Origin: CALZJC01 sp041574955
GTDB lineage: Bacteria > Acidobacteriota > Thermoanaerobaculia > Multivoradales > JAHEKO01
Assembly (NCBI GenBank): GCA_041574955.1
Contig: JBFGNS010000110.1
Coordinates: forward strand, 1-14,642
Direction: 5' to 3'
DNA length: 14,642 nucleotides
Positions 1 through 6,499 of this stretch are shown here, piece after piece. A program made the translations under genes and the position numbers. A model generated the notes under the pieces. That model saw nothing but the letters and a program-made list of their open reading frames with translations, did no database searches and was not told the origin of the DNA. Each line of letters begins with the position of its first letter. The first letter of the stretch is position 1.

Positions 1-138
1 CAGGGTCCCAGGGTAGCTCGAGGCAAGCGCAGCGCAACGCCAGCGGGAGTCCGACGCCGATGCCGCGCGCCAGCCGAGTGCAGGCGAGCGCCCCGCCCGA
101 AAGTCCGACCGCGCGCGAGCCGGTACCCTGGGACCCTG
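1..138. repeat. Long inverted repeat with 15-bp perfect arms
   Basis: Bases 1-15 (CAGGGTCCCAGGGTA) are exactly complementary to 124-138 (TACCCTGGGACCCTG). The stem can continue with 16-20 (GCTCG) against 116-120 (CGAGC) after a 3-base bulge (CGG, 121-123). Inside the loop the octamer AGTCCGAC occurs twice (48-55 and 102-109). The left arm begins at the window edge, so the repeat may be longer. There is no T-run after either arm, so it is not a classical intrinsic terminator. It lies downstream of the tRNA-Leu on the minus strand. It could be a dispersed palindromic repeat or a structured RNA, and the sequence does not decide between them. Confidence 0.6.
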
Positions 139-286
139 TCCCCCGCGACTCCGAGCCGGCCGGGCCAGCACGAACGCCGCTGTTGCCTCTCCATCCCAGC
201 CCACCGCGACGGGGCCGGCGCAACTCTGCCAAGCAGCCGCGTGATCGAGCTACTGATGAACTGGAAGAGAGCAGCGGGAAGAGAGA
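139..286. other. Intergenic stretch, nothing recognised
   Basis: Between the inverted repeat and the tRNA 3' end there is no open frame with a credible family or ribosome binding site on either strand. Open frames here look like GC-driven shadows. No second tRNA and no rimP/nusA-like coding region is visible downstream of the tRNA within the window. Confidence 0.5.
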
Positions 287-371
287 TGGTGCCGAAGGCC
301 GGACTCGAACCGGCACGGGTTGCCCCACACGCCCCTCAAGCGTGCGCGTCTACCAATTCCGCCACTTCGGC
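287..371 (-). tRNA. tRNA-Leu (anticodon GAG)
   Basis: On the minus strand the gene starts GCCGAAG (371-365) and pairs with CTTCGGC (297-291), followed by discriminator A (290) and an encoded CCA (289-287). The T arm contains GGTTCGAGTCC. The anticodon stem is CACGC/GCGTG around the loop TTGAGGG, giving anticodon GAG at 337-335. A long variable arm, including GGGGCAACCC, marks the class II structure of leucine tRNA. It reads CTC/CTT leucine codons; CTC is abundant in these genes. It sits 63 bases after the secG stop and is probably co-transcribed with it. secG followed by a GAG tRNA-Leu is also the arrangement in E. coli (secG-leuU). Confidence 0.96.
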
Positions 372-434
372 GCGCCTGCGACGCCTGCGCAGTCTATCAA
401 CGAACCCCTGTCCGCGACCCCGCCGGACCCGACC

Positions 435-902
435 CTAGCCGCCGTCCGGAGCCGCGCCGCCGTCGCCCGAGCCGGTGGCCGGCGGGGCGTCGGACTCGGC
501 CGGCGTGGTGGCCTCGGCGCCTGGCGCGGGCCCCATCTCGCCCGGCTCGGTGGCAGAGGCCGGAGCGCCCTCCTGGCTGGCCGCCTCACTGGCCGCTTCA
601 CTGGCGGCCTCGCCGGTGGCCTCGGTGGCCTCCTCGGCCGGCTCCTCGACCGCCGTCATCACCGACCCGCTGCCACCGCCCGACTTGAGGAAGCCGATGC
701 CGATGGTGGTCAGGATGAAGGCGACAAACGAGAACACGGTGAGCTTGTGCAGCAGCGTCGCGGCGCCGCGGGCGCCGAAGGCGGTCTGCGTGCCGCCGCC
801 GCCGAAGACCGACAGGTCGGCGCCCTTGCCCTGCTGCAGCAGGACCACCAGGATCAGGAACAGGCAGACGATGACGTGAACCGTATAGAGCAGATAAAGC
901 AC
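435..902 (-). CDS. secG: Preprotein translocase subunit SecG with long acidic/Ala-rich tail
   Basis: SecG is the small auxiliary subunit of the SecYEG channel in the inner membrane. The 155-residue product has two hydrophobic helices (about residues 3-22 and 54-72). They flank the diagnostic cytoplasmic loop LLQQGKGADLSVFGGGG and TAFGARGAA (about residues 21-48). The GTG start at 902 is chosen because GGGAGG lies 5 bases upstream (908-913) and the protein then begins directly with the first helix; upstream codons in this frame belong to tpiA. The tpiA stop and this GTG are separated by one base (TGA-A-GTG), which suggests translational coupling. SecG proteins often end soon after helix 2. Here about 80 further residues follow, rich in Glu, Ala, Pro and Gly, including EAAS repeats. 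The tail is probably disordered and of unknown role. Confidence 0.93.
   Translation of the reverse strand: MLYLLYTVHVIVCLFLILVVLLQQGKGADLSVFGGGGTQTAFGARGAATLLHKLTVFSFVAFILTTIGIGFLKSGGGSGSVMTAVEEPAEEATEATGEAASEAASEAASQEGAPASATEPGEMGPAPGAEATTPAESDAPPATGSGDGGAAPDGG
577..624 (-). repeat. Four imperfect 12-bp tandem units in the secG tail
   Basis: Plus-strand units CTGGCCGCCTCA (577-588), CTGGCCGCTTCA (589-600), CTGGCGGCCTCG (601-612) and CCGGTGGCCTCG (613-624) follow each other in frame and encode the repeated EAAS-type tetrapeptide on the minus strand. Such a repeat is prone to slippage that would add or remove four residues without a frameshift. Confidence 0.7.
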
Positions 903-903
903 T

Positions 904-1677
904 TCAACCTCCCGCGGCGGTAGCGCCGCAAGCCCGGATGATAGCGAGAAAGCGGTCGGGGTCAAGGCTGGCGCCGCCGACCAGGAAGCCGTCGATGTCG
1001 GGCTGGGCGAACAGCTCGTCGGCGTTGTCGGGGTTGACCGAGCCACCGTAGAGGATGCGGCGCGCCGCGGCGGCCTCGTCGCCGATCAGGTCGGCGAGCA
1101 GCTCGCGCAGGAAGCGGTGGGCCTCGCCGGCCGTCTCCGGGGTGGCGGTCTGGCCGGTGCCGATCGCCCACACCGGCTCGTAGGCCAGCGCGAACGGGTC
1201 GGGGCGCTCGGCCAGGGCGCGGCTCACCTGCCGCTCGAGCACCTCGAAGGTGCGGCCGGCAGCGCGCTCGTCGGCGGTCTCGCCGACGCACACCATCGGC
1301 ACCAGCCCGTGCGCCAGCGCGGCCACCGCCTTCTCGCCCACAAGCTCGTCGCCCTCACCGTGGTCGCGGCGCCGCTCGCTGTGACCGCACAGCACCCAGC
1401 TGCAGCCGGCGTCGACCAGCTGCGGTCCCGAGACGTCGCCGGTGTGGGCCCCCTTGGTCGCCGGGTGCAGGTCCTGGCCGCCGCAGGCGATCGGGCTGCC
1501 GTCGAGCGCCGCCGCCACCACCGGCAGCAGCGGGTGGGAGGGAAACATCACCACCTCCGCCGCCGCCCCCGCGATGCCCGCGGCCAGCCGGCGGCAGTGC
1601 TCCACCGCCTCCTGCCGCACGAAATGCATCTTCCAGTTGCCGCCGACCAGCGGGCGGCGCGCTCCGGATCCGCTCAT
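904..1677 (-). CDS. tpiA: Triosephosphate isomerase
   Basis: The enzyme interconverts dihydroxyacetone phosphate and glyceraldehyde 3-phosphate in the cytoplasm (TIM barrel). The 257-residue product has all the catalytic landmarks: GGNWKM (N14, K16), CGHSERR (electrophilic H99, then E101), AYEPVWAIGTG with the catalytic base E167 and flexible loop, and YGGSVNPDN near the C-terminus. Length is normal. The ATG at 1677 overlaps the pgk stop as ATGA (1677-1674). It starts about ten residues before the GNWKM strand, as usual for the family. It is third in the gap-pgk-tpiA-secG unit, with secG coupled one base after its stop. Nothing is missing or truncated. Confidence 0.97.
   Translation of the reverse strand: MSGSGARRPLVGGNWKMHFVRQEAVEHCRRLAAGIAGAAAEVVMFPSHPLLPVVAAALDGSPIACGGQDLHPATKGAHTGDVSGPQLVDAGCSWVLCGHSERRRDHGEGDELVGEKAVAALAHGLVPMVCVGETADERAAGRTFEVLERQVSRALAERPDPFALAYEPVWAIGTGQTATPETAGEAHRFLRELLADLIGDEAAAARRILYGGSVNPDNADELFAQPDIDGFLVGGASLDPDRFLAIIRACGATAAGG
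908..913 (-). promoter_or_regulatory. Ribosome binding site fixing the secG start
   Basis: GGGAGG on the minus strand lies 5 bases before GTG (902-900). It sits inside the 3' end of tpiA and selects this GTG over longer in-frame alternatives. Confidence 0.6.
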
Positions 1678-2873
1678 GCCGTCCCCCTCAGAATCTCGAC
1701 GCCGGGCAGCCGGCGGCCGGCGAGCAGCTCGAGCGAGGCGCCACCGCCGGTCGACACGTGCCCGATCCGCTCGGCGACGCCGGCGCGGCGCGCTGCCGCC
1801 AGGGTCTCGCCGCCGCCGATCACCGTGCTGCCGCCGCATTCCGCCACCGCCCGCGCCACGGCGTTGGTGCCGTCGTCGAACGGCGGCCGCTCGAACACAC
1901 CCATCGGGCCGTTCCAGAAGACCGTGCGAGTGCCGGCCAACGCCTCGGCGACGGCGGCCCGCGACCGGGGTCCGATGTCCACCGCCAGCATGTCCGGCGG
2001 CACGGCGCCCGCCGCCACCGTCTCGACCCGCCCCGGCTCGTTGAGATCGTCGGTGACCACCAGGTCGCTCGGCACCAGCACCGTCACCGAGCGCTCGGCG
2101 GCGGCCGCCAGGATCTCGCCGGCCAGCTCGAGCCGGTCGCGCTCCACCAGCGAGCGGCCGAGGTCGAGCCCCTGCGCGGCGAGGAAGGTGTTGGCCATCG
2201 CGCCGCCCAGCGCCACCAGGTCGACCCGCGGCAGCAGGTTGCGCAACGTGTCGGCCTTGCCGGCGATCTTGGCGCCGCCCAAAACCAACGCGAACGGCCG
2301 CTCGGGCGATGCCAGCAGCCGCTCCAGGCTCTCGACCTCGCGCACCATCAGCCGGCCGGCGGCGCGGCGCGTGAGCCGCTCGGCCACGCCCACCGTCGAG
2401 GCGTGGGCCCGGTGGGCGGCGCCGAACGCCTCGCCGACGTAGACCTCGGCCAGCGCCGCCAGCCGGCCGGCGAAACCCGGCTCGTTGGCGGTCTCCCCCG
2501 GGTGAAAACGGAGGTTCTCGAGCAGCGCGACCCCACCCGGCTCGAGCGCCGCCGCGGCGGCCTCGGCCGGCAGCCCGACGCAGTCCTCGGCGAACGCCAC
2601 CGGCGCCCCGAGCAGCCGTTCGAGCTCGGTCGCCACCGGCCGCAGGCTGTACGCCGGGTCGACCTCGCCGTCGGGCCGGCCGCAGTGCGACGCCACCAGG
2701 GTGCGGGCGCCGGCGCGGCGCAGCTCGCCGAGGGTGGGCAGGGCGGCCTCGAGCCGCGCGCTGTCGGTCACGCGGCCGTCCTCGAGCGGCACGTTGAAGT
2801 CCACCCGCACCAGCACGGTGGTGCCGGCCAGGCCGTCGAGCCCGAGGTCGTCGAGAGTCCGCAGAGGGTTCAT
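1674..2873 (-). CDS. pgk: Phosphoglycerate kinase
   Basis: It transfers phosphate from 1,3-bisphosphoglycerate to ADP in glycolysis. From the ATG at 2873 the product has 399 residues, the usual bacterial length. Seen motifs are RVDFNVP (23-29), the substrate loop SHCGRPDG (62-69, normally SHLGRP), the GGAK nucleotide-domain segment, WNGPMGVFE, the phosphate loop GGGET (from 353, more often GGGDS) and STGGGASLELL (from 374). A GTG two codons upstream (2879) also opens the frame. AGGAG (2885-2881) is 7 bases from the ATG but only one from the GTG, so ATG is preferred. It begins 12 bases after the gap stop and overlaps tpiA by four bases. The Leu-to-Cys and Asp-to-Glu changes are conservative variants, with no sign of inactivation. 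Confidence 0.96.
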   Translation of the reverse strand: MNPLRTLDDLGLDGLAGTTVLVRVDFNVPLEDGRVTDSARLEAALPTLGELRRAGARTLVASHCGRPDGEVDPAYSLRPVATELERLLGAPVAFAEDCVGLPAEAAAAALEPGGVALLENLRFHPGETANEPGFAGRLAALAEVYVGEAFGAAHRAHASTVGVAERLTRRAAGRLMVREVESLERLLASPERPFALVLGGAKIAGKADTLRNLLPRVDLVALGGAMANTFLAAQGLDLGRSLVERDRLELAGEILAAAAERSVTVLVPSDLVVTDDLNEPGRVETVAAGAVPPDMLAVDIGPRSRAAVAEALAGTRTVFWNGPMGVFERPPFDDGTNAVARAVAECGGSTVIGGGETLAAARRAGVAERIGHVSTGGGASLELLAGRRLPGVEILRGTA

Positions 2874-2880
2874 CGCCACG

Positions 2881-2885
2881 CTCCT
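2881..2885 (-). promoter_or_regulatory. Ribosome binding site deciding the pgk start
   Basis: AGGAG on the minus strand, 7 bases before ATG at 2873 and only one base before the alternative GTG at 2879. The spacing favours ATG. Confidence 0.6.
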
Positions 2886-3890
2886 CTAGAGGCCGGCGCC
2901 GGCCAGCTCGACCAGGTCGGCGAGCCGGCTGGCATGGCCCCATTCGTTGTCGTACCAGGCCACGACGCGGTGCAGCCGGCCGTCCACGGTCTGGGTCAGC
3001 GGCAGATCGATGATCGCCGAGTGCGGGTCGCCGAGGAAGTCGGACGACACCAGCGGCTCGTCGCTCACCGCCAGGACACCCGCCAGCTCGCCGGCGGCGG
3101 CCTGGCGGAAGGCGTCGTTGACCTCGTCCGCGGCCGGTCGTCCGCGCAGCTCCGCCACCAGGTCGATCAACGAGACGTTGGGCGTGGGCACGCGCACCGC
3201 GAAACCCTGGATGCGGCCCGCCAGCTCCGGCAGCACCCGGTCGATCGCGCTCACCGCGCTGGTGGTGGTGGGGATCATGTTGAGCGCCGCCGCGCGCGCC
3301 CGCCGCGGATCGGGATGCGGGTAGCCCAGCAGCCGCTGGTCGTTGTTGTAGCTGTGGACGGTGTTGAGCAGGCCGCGCTCGAAGCCGAAACCGCGGTGGA
3401 GCACCTGGACCACCGGTGCCAGGCAGTTGGTGGTGCAGGAGGCGCCGCTCAGCAGGTGGTGCTCGGCGGCGTCGTACGCCGCTTCGTTGACGCCGCGGCA
3501 GACGGTCAGATCGAGTCCCTCGGCGTTGGCCGACACCACCACCTTGCGCACGCCGCTCCGCAGGTGGGCCTCGGCCTTCGGCCGGGTGGTGCAGCGGCCG
3601 GTCGCGTCCACCACCAGCGCGGGCTCCTCGCCGTGCCACGGGATGGCGGACGGGTCCGGCTCGTTGTAGACCGCGATGCGGCGCCCGTCCACCACCAGGG
3701 CGCCGGGCTCGGCGGTGACGGCGCCGGCGAACGGGCCGTGCAGGCTGTCGCGCGCCACCAGACCGGCCAGCTGCTCGGCGGTGCCGAGGTCGTTGACCGC
3801 CACCACCTCGAGCGCCGGGCGCTGGTGGGCAACGCGGAAAAGCGCGCGGCCGATGCGGCCGAGACCGTTGATGGCAAAGCGTACCGGCAT
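2886..3890 (-). CDS. gap: Glyceraldehyde-3-phosphate dehydrogenase, type I
   Basis: It oxidises glyceraldehyde 3-phosphate to 1,3-bisphosphoglycerate. The 334-residue product begins MPVRFAINGLGRIGR (Rossmann loop 9-15). D34 of VND favours NAD over NADP. The active site SCTTNC holds C152, and H179 lies in NTVHSYNNDQ. RRARAAALNMIPTTT, RVPTPNVS and YDNEWG complete the family. Odd points: the usual ATGxFT segment reads ATGRCTT (96-102), and the usual SAPA turn reads SANA (120-123). The catalytic residues are intact. The ATG at 3890 starts the protein exactly at the family N-terminus, but no strong Shine-Dalgarno precedes it. It is the first gene of the glycolytic unit and divergent from tsaD. The DPHSAIID segment also occurs in erythrose-4-phosphate dehydrogenase, but the operon context favours GAPDH. 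Confidence 0.94.
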   Translation of the reverse strand: MPVRFAINGLGRIGRALFRVAHQRPALEVVAVNDLGTAEQLAGLVARDSLHGPFAGAVTAEPGALVVDGRRIAVYNEPDPSAIPWHGEEPALVVDATGRCTTRPKAEAHLRSGVRKVVVSANAEGLDLTVCRGVNEAAYDAAEHHLLSGASCTTNCLAPVVQVLHRGFGFERGLLNTVHSYNNDQRLLGYPHPDPRRARAAALNMIPTTTSAVSAIDRVLPELAGRIQGFAVRVPTPNVSLIDLVAELRGRPAADEVNDAFRQAAAGELAGVLAVSDEPLVSSDFLGDPHSAIIDLPLTQTVDGRLHRVVAWYDNEWGHASRLADLVELAGAGL

Positions 3891-3970
3891 GGTGAACGGC
3901 GGCGCGAGACCGCGCGCCAGCGACTCCGAGAAGGTCCAGGGGCGACAGGGCGGGACCAGCCTGCGGCCGG

Positions 3971-3976
3971 ATTCTA
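3971..3976 (-). promoter_or_regulatory. Possible -10 box of the gap operon
   Basis: TAGAAT (3976-3971, minus strand; 5 of 6 matches to TATAAT) lies in the 103-base gap between gap and tsaD, 80 bases before the gap ATG. No good -35 hexamer is seen at 16-18 bases, so the call rests on the -10 box and its position. Confidence 0.3.
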
Positions 3977-3993
3977 GCACCGGCCGCTGTGGG

Positions 3994-5076
3994 ATGATCC
4001 GCCCCGTGACCACCGGCGAGCCCCGCCAGCCGCTCGTGCTGGCGATCGAGACCTCGTGCGACGACACCGCCTGCGCGGTGGTCGACGGCGCCGGCAGGGT
4101 GCTCTCCTCGGTGGTGTCGAGCCAGCTCGCCAGCCACCGCCCGTTCGGCGGAGTGGTGCCCGAGATCGCCTCGCGCGAGCACCTGCGCAACTGGCCGGCG
4201 GTGGGCGACGAGGCACTCGCGCTGGCGGCCGTCGACCTCGACCGGATCGGCGTTGTGGCGGCCACCCGCGGGCCGGGTCTGATCGGGGCGCTGCTGGTCG
4301 GGCTGTCGCTCGGGCGCACGCTGGCATGGGCGCTCGAGCGACCGTTCCACGCCGTCCATCACCTCGAAGGTCACGTCTACTCGCCGTTCCTCGACCCCGC
4401 GGGCGGACCCGCCGTCGCGGTGCCGGCGATTTTCCACGCGCTGGTCGTCTCGGGCGGCCACACCGCGCTCTACCGGATCGACGACAGCCGGACCGAGACG
4501 CTGGCCGAGACCCGCGACGACGCCCTGGGCGAGGTGTTCGACAAGGTCGGCAAGCGGCTCGGGCTGCCGTACCCGCAGGGGCCGCAGGTCGACGTGCTGG
4601 CCGAGCGCGGCCGCGCCGAGGCCTGCCCGATGTCGATCGCGCGCTGCTCGGACGGCTCGCTCGACTTCTCCTACTCGGGGCTCAAGAGCCAGGCCCTGCT
4701 CGAGATCGAGCGGCTCGAAGCCGACGGCGTCGAGACCGACCTCGCCGCGGGCGACGCTCCTCAGCCGGTGCTCGACCTGCTGGCCGGCTTTCGCGCCGCC
4801 GCCTGCGGCCAGCTCCTCGACCGGCTGCGCCGGCTCCACCGCCGCCACCCGATCGGGCTCCTCGCGGTGTCCGGCGGCGCCGCCGCCAACCGGCTGCTGC
4901 GACGCGAGCTGGCGGCGTGGGCCGAGCGCCGGGCGGTCGACCTCAGGCTGGTGCCGCTGGTCTACGCCGGCGACAACGCGGCGATGATCGCCCACGCCGC
5001 GCTGGTGCGGGAGCGCCGCGGTTTGCGCGACGATCCGCTGGCGGTGGACGCCGCCAGCCGCATTCCGCTGGGGTAG
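3994..5076 (+). CDS. tsaD: tRNA N6-threonylcarbamoyladenosine transferase TsaD
   Basis: TsaD, with TsaB and TsaE, transfers the threonylcarbamoyl group to A37 of ANN-decoding tRNAs (t6A). The ASKHA-fold product has IETSCDDT (18-25), VPEIASREH (55-63) and the metal-site motif HHLEGH (122-127). It also has VSGGHT (152-157), DFSYSGLKSQ, SGGAAANRLLR and the C-terminal metal ligand Asp327 in DNAAMIA. Length is 360 residues from the ATG at 3994, or 356 from the GTG at 4006. The GTG is a real alternative: GATGAT (3993-3998) lies 7 bases before it and could be a -10 box for a leaderless message. SGGAAAN instead of SGGVAAN is a mild variant. tsaB and tsaE are not in the window. It is divergent from gap and followed after 28 bases by a small membrane-protein gene. 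Confidence 0.96.
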   Translation: MIRPVTTGEPRQPLVLAIETSCDDTACAVVDGAGRVLSSVVSSQLASHRPFGGVVPEIASREHLRNWPAVGDEALALAAVDLDRIGVVAATRGPGLIGALLVGLSLGRTLAWALERPFHAVHHLEGHVYSPFLDPAGGPAVAVPAIFHALVVSGGHTALYRIDDSRTETLAETRDDALGEVFDKVGKRLGLPYPQGPQVDVLAERGRAEACPMSIARCSDGSLDFSYSGLKSQALLEIERLEADGVETDLAAGDAPQPVLDLLAGFRAAACGQLLDRLRRLHRRHPIGLLAVSGGAAANRLLRRELAAWAERRAVDLRLVPLVYAGDNAAMIAHAALVRERRGLRDDPLAVDAASRIPLG

Positions 5077-5092
5077 CCTGGGAGCACCCGAC

Positions 5093-5098
5093 GAGGAG
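5093..5098 (+). promoter_or_regulatory. Ribosome binding site of the small ORF after tsaD
   Basis: GAGGAG, 6 bases before TTG at 5105. It is a strong Shine-Dalgarno for this window and the main reason to accept the short TTG-initiated gene. Confidence 0.6.
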
Positions 5099-5104
5099 AC
5101 GCGA

Positions 5105-5269
5105 TTGACGATACGAACAGCGGACCGCTGGCTGCTGGCCGTGGCGCTGGTGGTGATCGACCTGGCGATCTTCGCCGTGCCGCTGACCGGGATGGCCGCC
5201 GCCTACGTCCTGCTGGCGCGCCCACCGTGGTTCAAGCGCTGGGTCGAGCAGCTCTACGACGCGTCGTGA
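5105..5269 (+). CDS. Small single-pass membrane protein, function unknown
   Basis: A 54-residue frame begins with TTG (5105) preceded at 6 bases by GAGGAG and ends TGA at 5267-5269. The protein has a short charged N-terminus (TIRTADR) and one long hydrophobic segment (about residues 9-38, LLAVALVVIDLAIFAVPLTG and onward), possibly a tight hairpin. It ends in an amphipathic tail PPWFKRWVEQLYDAS rich in aromatic and charged residues. It starts 28 bases after the tsaD stop on the same strand and is likely co-transcribed. The next gene converges 13 bases after its stop. I do not recognise a family. A real gene is supported by the ribosome binding site, the coherent membrane topology and a tight fit between neighbours. 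Confidence 0.65.
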   Translation: MTIRTADRWLLAVALVVIDLAIFAVPLTGMAAAYVLLARPPWFKRWVEQLYDAS

Positions 5270-5282
5270 GCCGGCCGGCCGC

Positions 5283-5906
5283 TCACCCGCCCGCGGCCGC
5301 CGCCGGCTTCTCGCGGTAGGCCCGCTCGATCCGCACCGGCTCGAGCGGCACGTCGGACATCCCGCCCCGCCGGACGGTGCGCACCCTGGCGATCTCGTCG
5401 GCTACCTCCATCCCCTCGACCACTCGTCCGAAGACCGCGTAGCCCCAGCCGCGCGGCGTCTTGGCGGTGTGGTCGAGCCGCCGGTTGTCGACCAGGTTGA
5501 CGAAGAACTGGGCGGTGGCCGAGTGCGGGTCTCCGCCGCGCGCCATCGCCACCGAGCCGCGCACGTTGCTCAAACCGTTGTCGGCCTCGTTCTGGACCGG
5601 TGCCCGCGTAGCTTTCCGCTCGAGCTCGGGCGTGAAGCCGCCGCCCTGCACCATGAAGCCGGGAATGACCCGGTGGAAGACGGTGCCGTCGTAGAAGCCG
5701 GACTCGACGTAGGCCAGGAAGCTCTCGACCGTGGCGGGAGCCGCGGCCGCGTCCAGCTCGAGCACCATCGTGCCCTTGGAGGTCTCGAGCACCACGCGTG
5801 GCGCGGCGGCGCCCTCGGCGGCGCCCAGAGGAGCGGCGACCGCCGCCAGCAGGCAGAGGCCGAAGCCCAGGGCGAGACGGGGAAGGGGGGTCGAATGGCG
5901 TCTCAT
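5283..5906 (-). CDS. Secreted cyclophilin-type peptidyl-prolyl cis-trans isomerase
   Basis: It catalyses cis-trans isomerisation of prolyl bonds, probably in the periplasm. The 207-residue product has a signal peptide (MRR, then a hydrophobic core at about 11-28 with a small-residue AAEGAAA cleavage region). A single cyclophilin domain follows (about 37-197): GTVFHRVIPGFMVQGGG (catalytic R79 in FHRV), NGLSNVRGSVAMAR, SATAQFFVNLVDN and GYAVFGRVVEGMEVAD. There is no lipobox cysteine at the cleavage region. The ATG at 5906 overlaps the upstream DUF971 stop as ATGA and has GAGGAG 5 bases before it. The short Ala/Gly-rich C-terminus looks natural. The family (PpiA-like) is clear; the substrate is unknown. 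Confidence 0.94.
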   Translation of the reverse strand: MRRHSTPLPRLALGFGLCLLAAVAAPLGAAEGAAAPRVVLETSKGTMVLELDAAAAPATVESFLAYVESGFYDGTVFHRVIPGFMVQGGGFTPELERKATRAPVQNEADNGLSNVRGSVAMARGGDPHSATAQFFVNLVDNRRLDHTAKTPRGWGYAVFGRVVEGMEVADEIARVRTVRRGGMSDVPLEPVRIERAYREKPAAAAGG

Positions 5907-6271
5907 GGCGTCTCCTCGCGGACGTTTGCGTCGTCGCTGCCGTCGCCGGCCGCCGCCCGCTCCCGCTGGCAGGCGTCGCACGGGCAGATCTGGCGCAGGA
6001 AGTCGAACCGGTAGATGCCGGTGGCGTGGCCGTCGGTCCAGGCGAAGGCGATGGCGTAGTTGCCGACCGGGGTGATGGTCGCGGGCTCGACCGAGACCTG
6101 CGGCCGGTGGAACACCACCGGGCCGACGGCGTGCCCCTGGCAGCCAGCGCACGGGCAGAAGCCGCGCAGGTAGTCGTAGTCGAACTCGGCGCTGTGCCCG
6201 TCGCTCCAGGTCAGCCGTGCCTTGCGGAGCTCGGGGAGGCGGCGGATCTCGGTGAGGTGGGGGCTCTCCAT
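5903..6271 (-). CDS. DUF971 protein with two CPCxxC motifs
   Basis: A 122-residue cytoplasmic protein matching the DUF971 / gamma-butyrobetaine-hydroxylase-like N-terminal domain: LTWSDGHSAEFDYDYLRGFCPCAGC and ITPVGNYAIAFAWTDGHATGIYRFDFLRQICPCDAC. Six cysteines occur as two CPCxxC clusters (39/41/44 and 96/98/101), each after a WxDGH strand, so the protein looks like an internal duplication able to bind Zn or an Fe-S cluster. The dioxygenase domain of true hydroxylases is absent, so it is not a carnitine enzyme. The ATG at 6271 starts MESPHLTEIRR. TAGAAT lies 10 bases upstream and there is no Shine-Dalgarno, so the mRNA may be leaderless. The stop overlaps the cyclophilin start by four bases. 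Its biochemical role is unknown. Confidence 0.88.
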   Translation of the reverse strand: MESPHLTEIRRLPELRKARLTWSDGHSAEFDYDYLRGFCPCAGCQGHAVGPVVFHRPQVSVEPATITPVGNYAIAFAWTDGHATGIYRFDFLRQICPCDACQRERAAAGDGSDDANVREETP

Positions 6272-6281
6272 GCCGGCGGCG

Positions 6282-6287
6282 ATTCTA
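6282..6287 (-). promoter_or_regulatory. -10 box immediately before the DUF971 gene (leaderless type)
   Basis: TAGAAT (minus strand, 6287-6282) matches TATAAT in 5 of 6 positions and ends 10 bases before the ATG at 6271, so transcription would begin within a few bases of the start codon. No clear -35 hexamer is visible. Confidence 0.4.
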
Positions 6288-6326
6288 GCCCGCGCGGTGG
6301 TACGGAGGCTTCGGCACGGGTGCTTG

Positions 6327-6395
6327 GCCGTGTGGGGCCCAGGGCTGCGCTCCAAAGGCGAGGGTGATGTCGCTCCGTCCCGGGCCCCAAACGGC
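6327..6395. repeat. Imperfect GC-rich inverted repeat
   Basis: Left arm 6327-6344 (GCCGTGTGGGGCCCAGGG) pairs with right arm 6379-6395 (CCCGGGCCCCAAACGGC) with one mismatch and one bulge over a 34-base loop. It lies downstream of yidD on the minus strand. It could slow RNA polymerase, but no U-tract follows, so it is recorded as a repeat rather than a terminator. Confidence 0.5.
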
Positions 6396-6499
6396 GGGCG
6401 CACCCTCCGGCGGTGGCCTCAGCGCCGGGCTCACTTCGGGGGTCGTGTCGATGGGTCGATCGCGGCCCGGGTTCCGACTCCGTGACCCGCAGCCCGCTG

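Noticed and set aside
1..138. 6S RNA, SRP RNA or tmRNA reading of the inverted repeat
   Set aside because: None of the conserved sequence signatures of these RNAs that I can recognise is present, so only the inverted repeat is reported.
1758..3977. A 739-codon plus-strand open frame opposite pgk and gap
   Set aside because: Same shadow composition; no domain, no ribosome binding site, fully antisense to two well-recognised enzymes.
904..4995. A 1363-codon open frame on the minus strand through tpiA and beyond
   Set aside because: Only its last 257 codons match a family (TpiA). The rest is Arg/Gly/Ala-rich text antisense to tsaD or out of frame with pgk and gap, as expected from very high G+C.
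5270..5282. GC palindrome GCCGGCCGGCCGC between two convergent genes as a bidirectional terminator
   Set aside because: It is only 13 bases, with no T-run on either side. Such text is common in this composition.
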